Shown here in pieces: positions 63,101 through 64,000 of a DNA stretch of 64,000 bases (the stretch's first letter is position 1; the number at the start of each line of letters is the position of its first letter). The DNA is from JAGZHZ01 sp963929865 (GTDB lineage: Bacteria > Bacillota > Clostridia > Lachnospirales > Lachnospiraceae), in contig CAWVKK010000080.1 in the NCBI GenBank assembly GCA_963929865.1, forward strand, positions 10,111 through 74,110, written 5' to 3'. The position numbers and the translations under genes are program-made. The notes under the pieces are model-generated. The model was not told the DNA's origin, did no database searches, and saw nothing but the letters and a program-made list of their open reading frames with translations.

Positions 63101-64000
63101 TGTGGGTCACGTCTTCAATTCTCATTGGAATGGGAATCTGCGGATTGACAAATGTGCTGAAGCGGTCAGTGATCTTTGCGTTTTCTACCCGGACGGCCCC
63201 AATCTCGATAATCCGGCTGTTGATCGGGCTGAATCCTGTCGTCTCAAGGTCGAAAACGACGAAGCTGCCGTCCAGGCTTTGATTTTTTGAATTTTCCACC
63301 AGGTTCTGCATGTCGTCCACCAGATAAGCTTCCGTTCCATAGATAATCTTAAAATCATCGTCCGCGGAGACGGCATGATTGGCGTCGGTAAAAGCCTGTA
63401 CTACTCCATGGTCGGTAATCGCGATCGCCTTATGACCCCATTTCATCGCGCGCTTTATAATGTCTTTTACATCCGACACCCCGTCCATATCGCTCATTTT
63501 TGTATGGCAGTGGAGTTCCACACGCTTCTGGGCATACGTGTCGTTTCGCTCTGAGCGGAAATCCGGTATCTTTTTGATCCCGGTCAGAGAGCCGATTGTC
63601 AGCTGGCTGTCAAAGCGGTCTATGGTTGTGATGCCCTTTACTTTTAAAAACGCTCCCTTTTTTATCTCAGAGAGCATCTGCGCAGTCTGGTCGTTTCTGA
63701 CAAATATCTTGAGTACGAACGTATCGGTAAAGTCAGAGAGCTGAAAAATGATAATGGTCTTTTCATTTCGAATCTCTTTTGTCTCTACCTCCAGCACCTG
63801 ACCGCGCACTACGACCTCTCCCATCTCGCCTTGGATATTCTTCATCTCAACAGCGTCGTCATCAAAGCTTTTGCCGTAAAGAATATCCGGATCTGCTGAC
63901 CTTTTCAGGACGGGATCATACCGCGCGCGGCGCTCAAATTTCTGCGCGCCGCTGTTTTCTTTCTGCGCAGATGCCGCTTGTGCGCGCTGCCGTTCTTCTT
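60183..64000 (-). CDS. polC: DNA polymerase III alpha subunit PolC-type, 5' end outside window
   Basis: The replicative polymerase of low-GC Gram-positives. The frame stays open past the ATG at 63845 to the right edge, so that ATG is internal and the gene is cut. About 1,270 residues are seen; roughly 180-200 N-terminal residues are missing. In order: OB fold, PHP domain (VELHCHTKMSDMDG), DEDDh proofreading exonuclease (FVVFDLETTGFSP), four-Cys zinc finger (CPNCHY ... CPQCGKP), palm with PDIDLNFSGD, and the C-terminal beta-clamp motif QLSLFDF. Confidence 0.97.
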   Translation of the reverse strand, partial: EERQRAQAASAQKENSGAQKFERRARYDPVLKRSADPDILYGKSFDDDAVEMKNIQGEMGEVVVRGQVLEVETKEIRNEKTIIIFQLSDFTDTFVLKIFVRNDQTAQMLSEIKKGAFLKVKGITTIDRFDSQLTIGSLTGIKKIPDFRSERNDTYAQKRVELHCHTKMSDMDGVSDVKDIIKRAMKWGHKAIAITDHGVVQAFTDANHAVSADDDFKIIYGTEAYLVDDMQNLVENSKNQSLDGSFVVFDLETTGFSPINSRIIEIGAVRVENAKITDRFSTFVNPQIPIPMRIEDVTHINDAMVMDSETIEEILPRFLKFCEGAVMVAHNASFDMSFLLENCKRQGIDREFTSVDTVALARVLMPQLNRYKLDTVAKALQVPLNGHHRAVNDAECTAEIFIKFIKMLQDREIGTLDEVNELGKSSEEKIKKLPTYHAILLATNDVGRINLYRLISYSHLQYYNRRPRIPKSEFLKNREGLLIGSACEAGELYQAMLNDRPEQEIMRLAEFYDYYEIQPIGNNAFMIKSEKHPEIESEEDLIRINKKIVKLGEQFQKLVVATCDVHFLDPEDEVYRRIIMAGKGFDDADQQAPLYLRTTEEMLKEFSYLGSDKAKEVVITNTRKIADMCDRISPVRPDKCPPVIENSDQTLREICYHRAHELYGENLPGVVKERLERELHSIISNGFAVMYIIAQKLVWKSNEDGYLVGSRGSVGSSFVATMAGITEVNPLRPHYYCPNCHYSDFDSELVKPYAGGAGCDMPDRDCPQCGKPLKKEGFDIPFETFLGFKGNKEPDIDLNFSGDYQSKAHKYTEVIFGEGQTFRAGTIGTLADKTAYGYVKNYFEERGENKRSCEVARIAQGCVGVRRTTGQHPGGIIVLPHGEEIYSFTPVQHPANDMTTDIVTTHFDYHSIDHNLLKLDILGHDDPTMIRMLEDLTGIDAKTIPLDNQEVMSLFLNTSALKITPDDIGGCPLGALGIPEFGTDFVIQMLVDTKPKSFSDLVRISGLSHGTDVWLGNAQTLIQEGKATISTAICTRDDIMTYLIQMGLESELSFTIMESVRKGKGLKPEWEEEMLRHNVPDWYIWSCKKIKYMFPKAHAAAYVMMAFRIAWFKIFYPLAYYAAYFSIRASSFSYELMCQGKAKLLYYMEDYKKRYDKLSKKEQDTYKDMKIVREMYARGFEFLPIDLYQAQARRFQIIDGKLMPALSTIEGLGDKAADAVVDAAKEGAFLSKDDFRDRTKVSKTVIDLMTDLGILSGLPESNQLSLFDFAQ

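Overview
The window reads as chromosomal DNA of a Gram-positive anaerobe of the class Clostridia, most likely family Lachnospiraceae. Supporting this are the PolC-type replicase, a nusA-infB operon with ylxR and ylxQ, an NrnA-type DHH phosphoesterase, NupNOPQ-type nucleoside uptake, a DUF5688 protein and choline-binding cell-wall repeats. Genus cannot be fixed from sequence alone. Nearly every gene is on the minus strand; the only convincing plus-strand gene is an amidase at 53176-53949. I see no insertion sequence, prophage or CRISPR array.

Layout from right to left (direction of transcription): polC (cut by the right edge) and alaA; a patatin-yqeG-aroK-M24 peptidase run, then efp with its own promoter; an unknown 380-residue gene converging on the lone plus-strand amidase; DUF5688 gene; tRNA-Arg(CCG) and an SH3-domain membrane protein; asnB; a rluF-ligA-cls run; metA, probably an acetyltransferase; azlCD; fruK; a run of phosphatase, secreted hydrolase, 94-residue protein, tandem AAA ATPase, metal exporter-like protein and nitroreductase; tRNA-Gly(GCC); phospholipase D-like and metallo-beta-lactamase-like proteins.

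At 21975-31408 lies a nucleoside and methylthioadenosine salvage block: purine nucleoside phosphorylase, MDR dehydrogenase, MtnA, the NupNOPQ transporter and an MTA/SAH deaminase. It runs with almost no gap into a two-gene ion-driven motor (17590-21939 with its neighbour): a MotA/ExbB-type channel with a 390-residue coiled-coil tail and a MotB/OmpA-type stator with an unusually long heptad stalk. This resembles the ZorAB motor of Zorya defence but has no ZorC, ZorD or ZorE nearby; a choline-binding CAP-domain protein follows instead. It is the most interesting system in the window.

The left third is information processing: parE-parC, then the rimP-nusA-ylxR-ylxQ-infB-rbfA-nrnA-truB-ribF operon behind a near-consensus promoter with a large palindrome in its leader, then rpsO and pnp with structured leaders, and at the left edge a repeat-rich acidic lipoprotein whose 3' end is outside the window.
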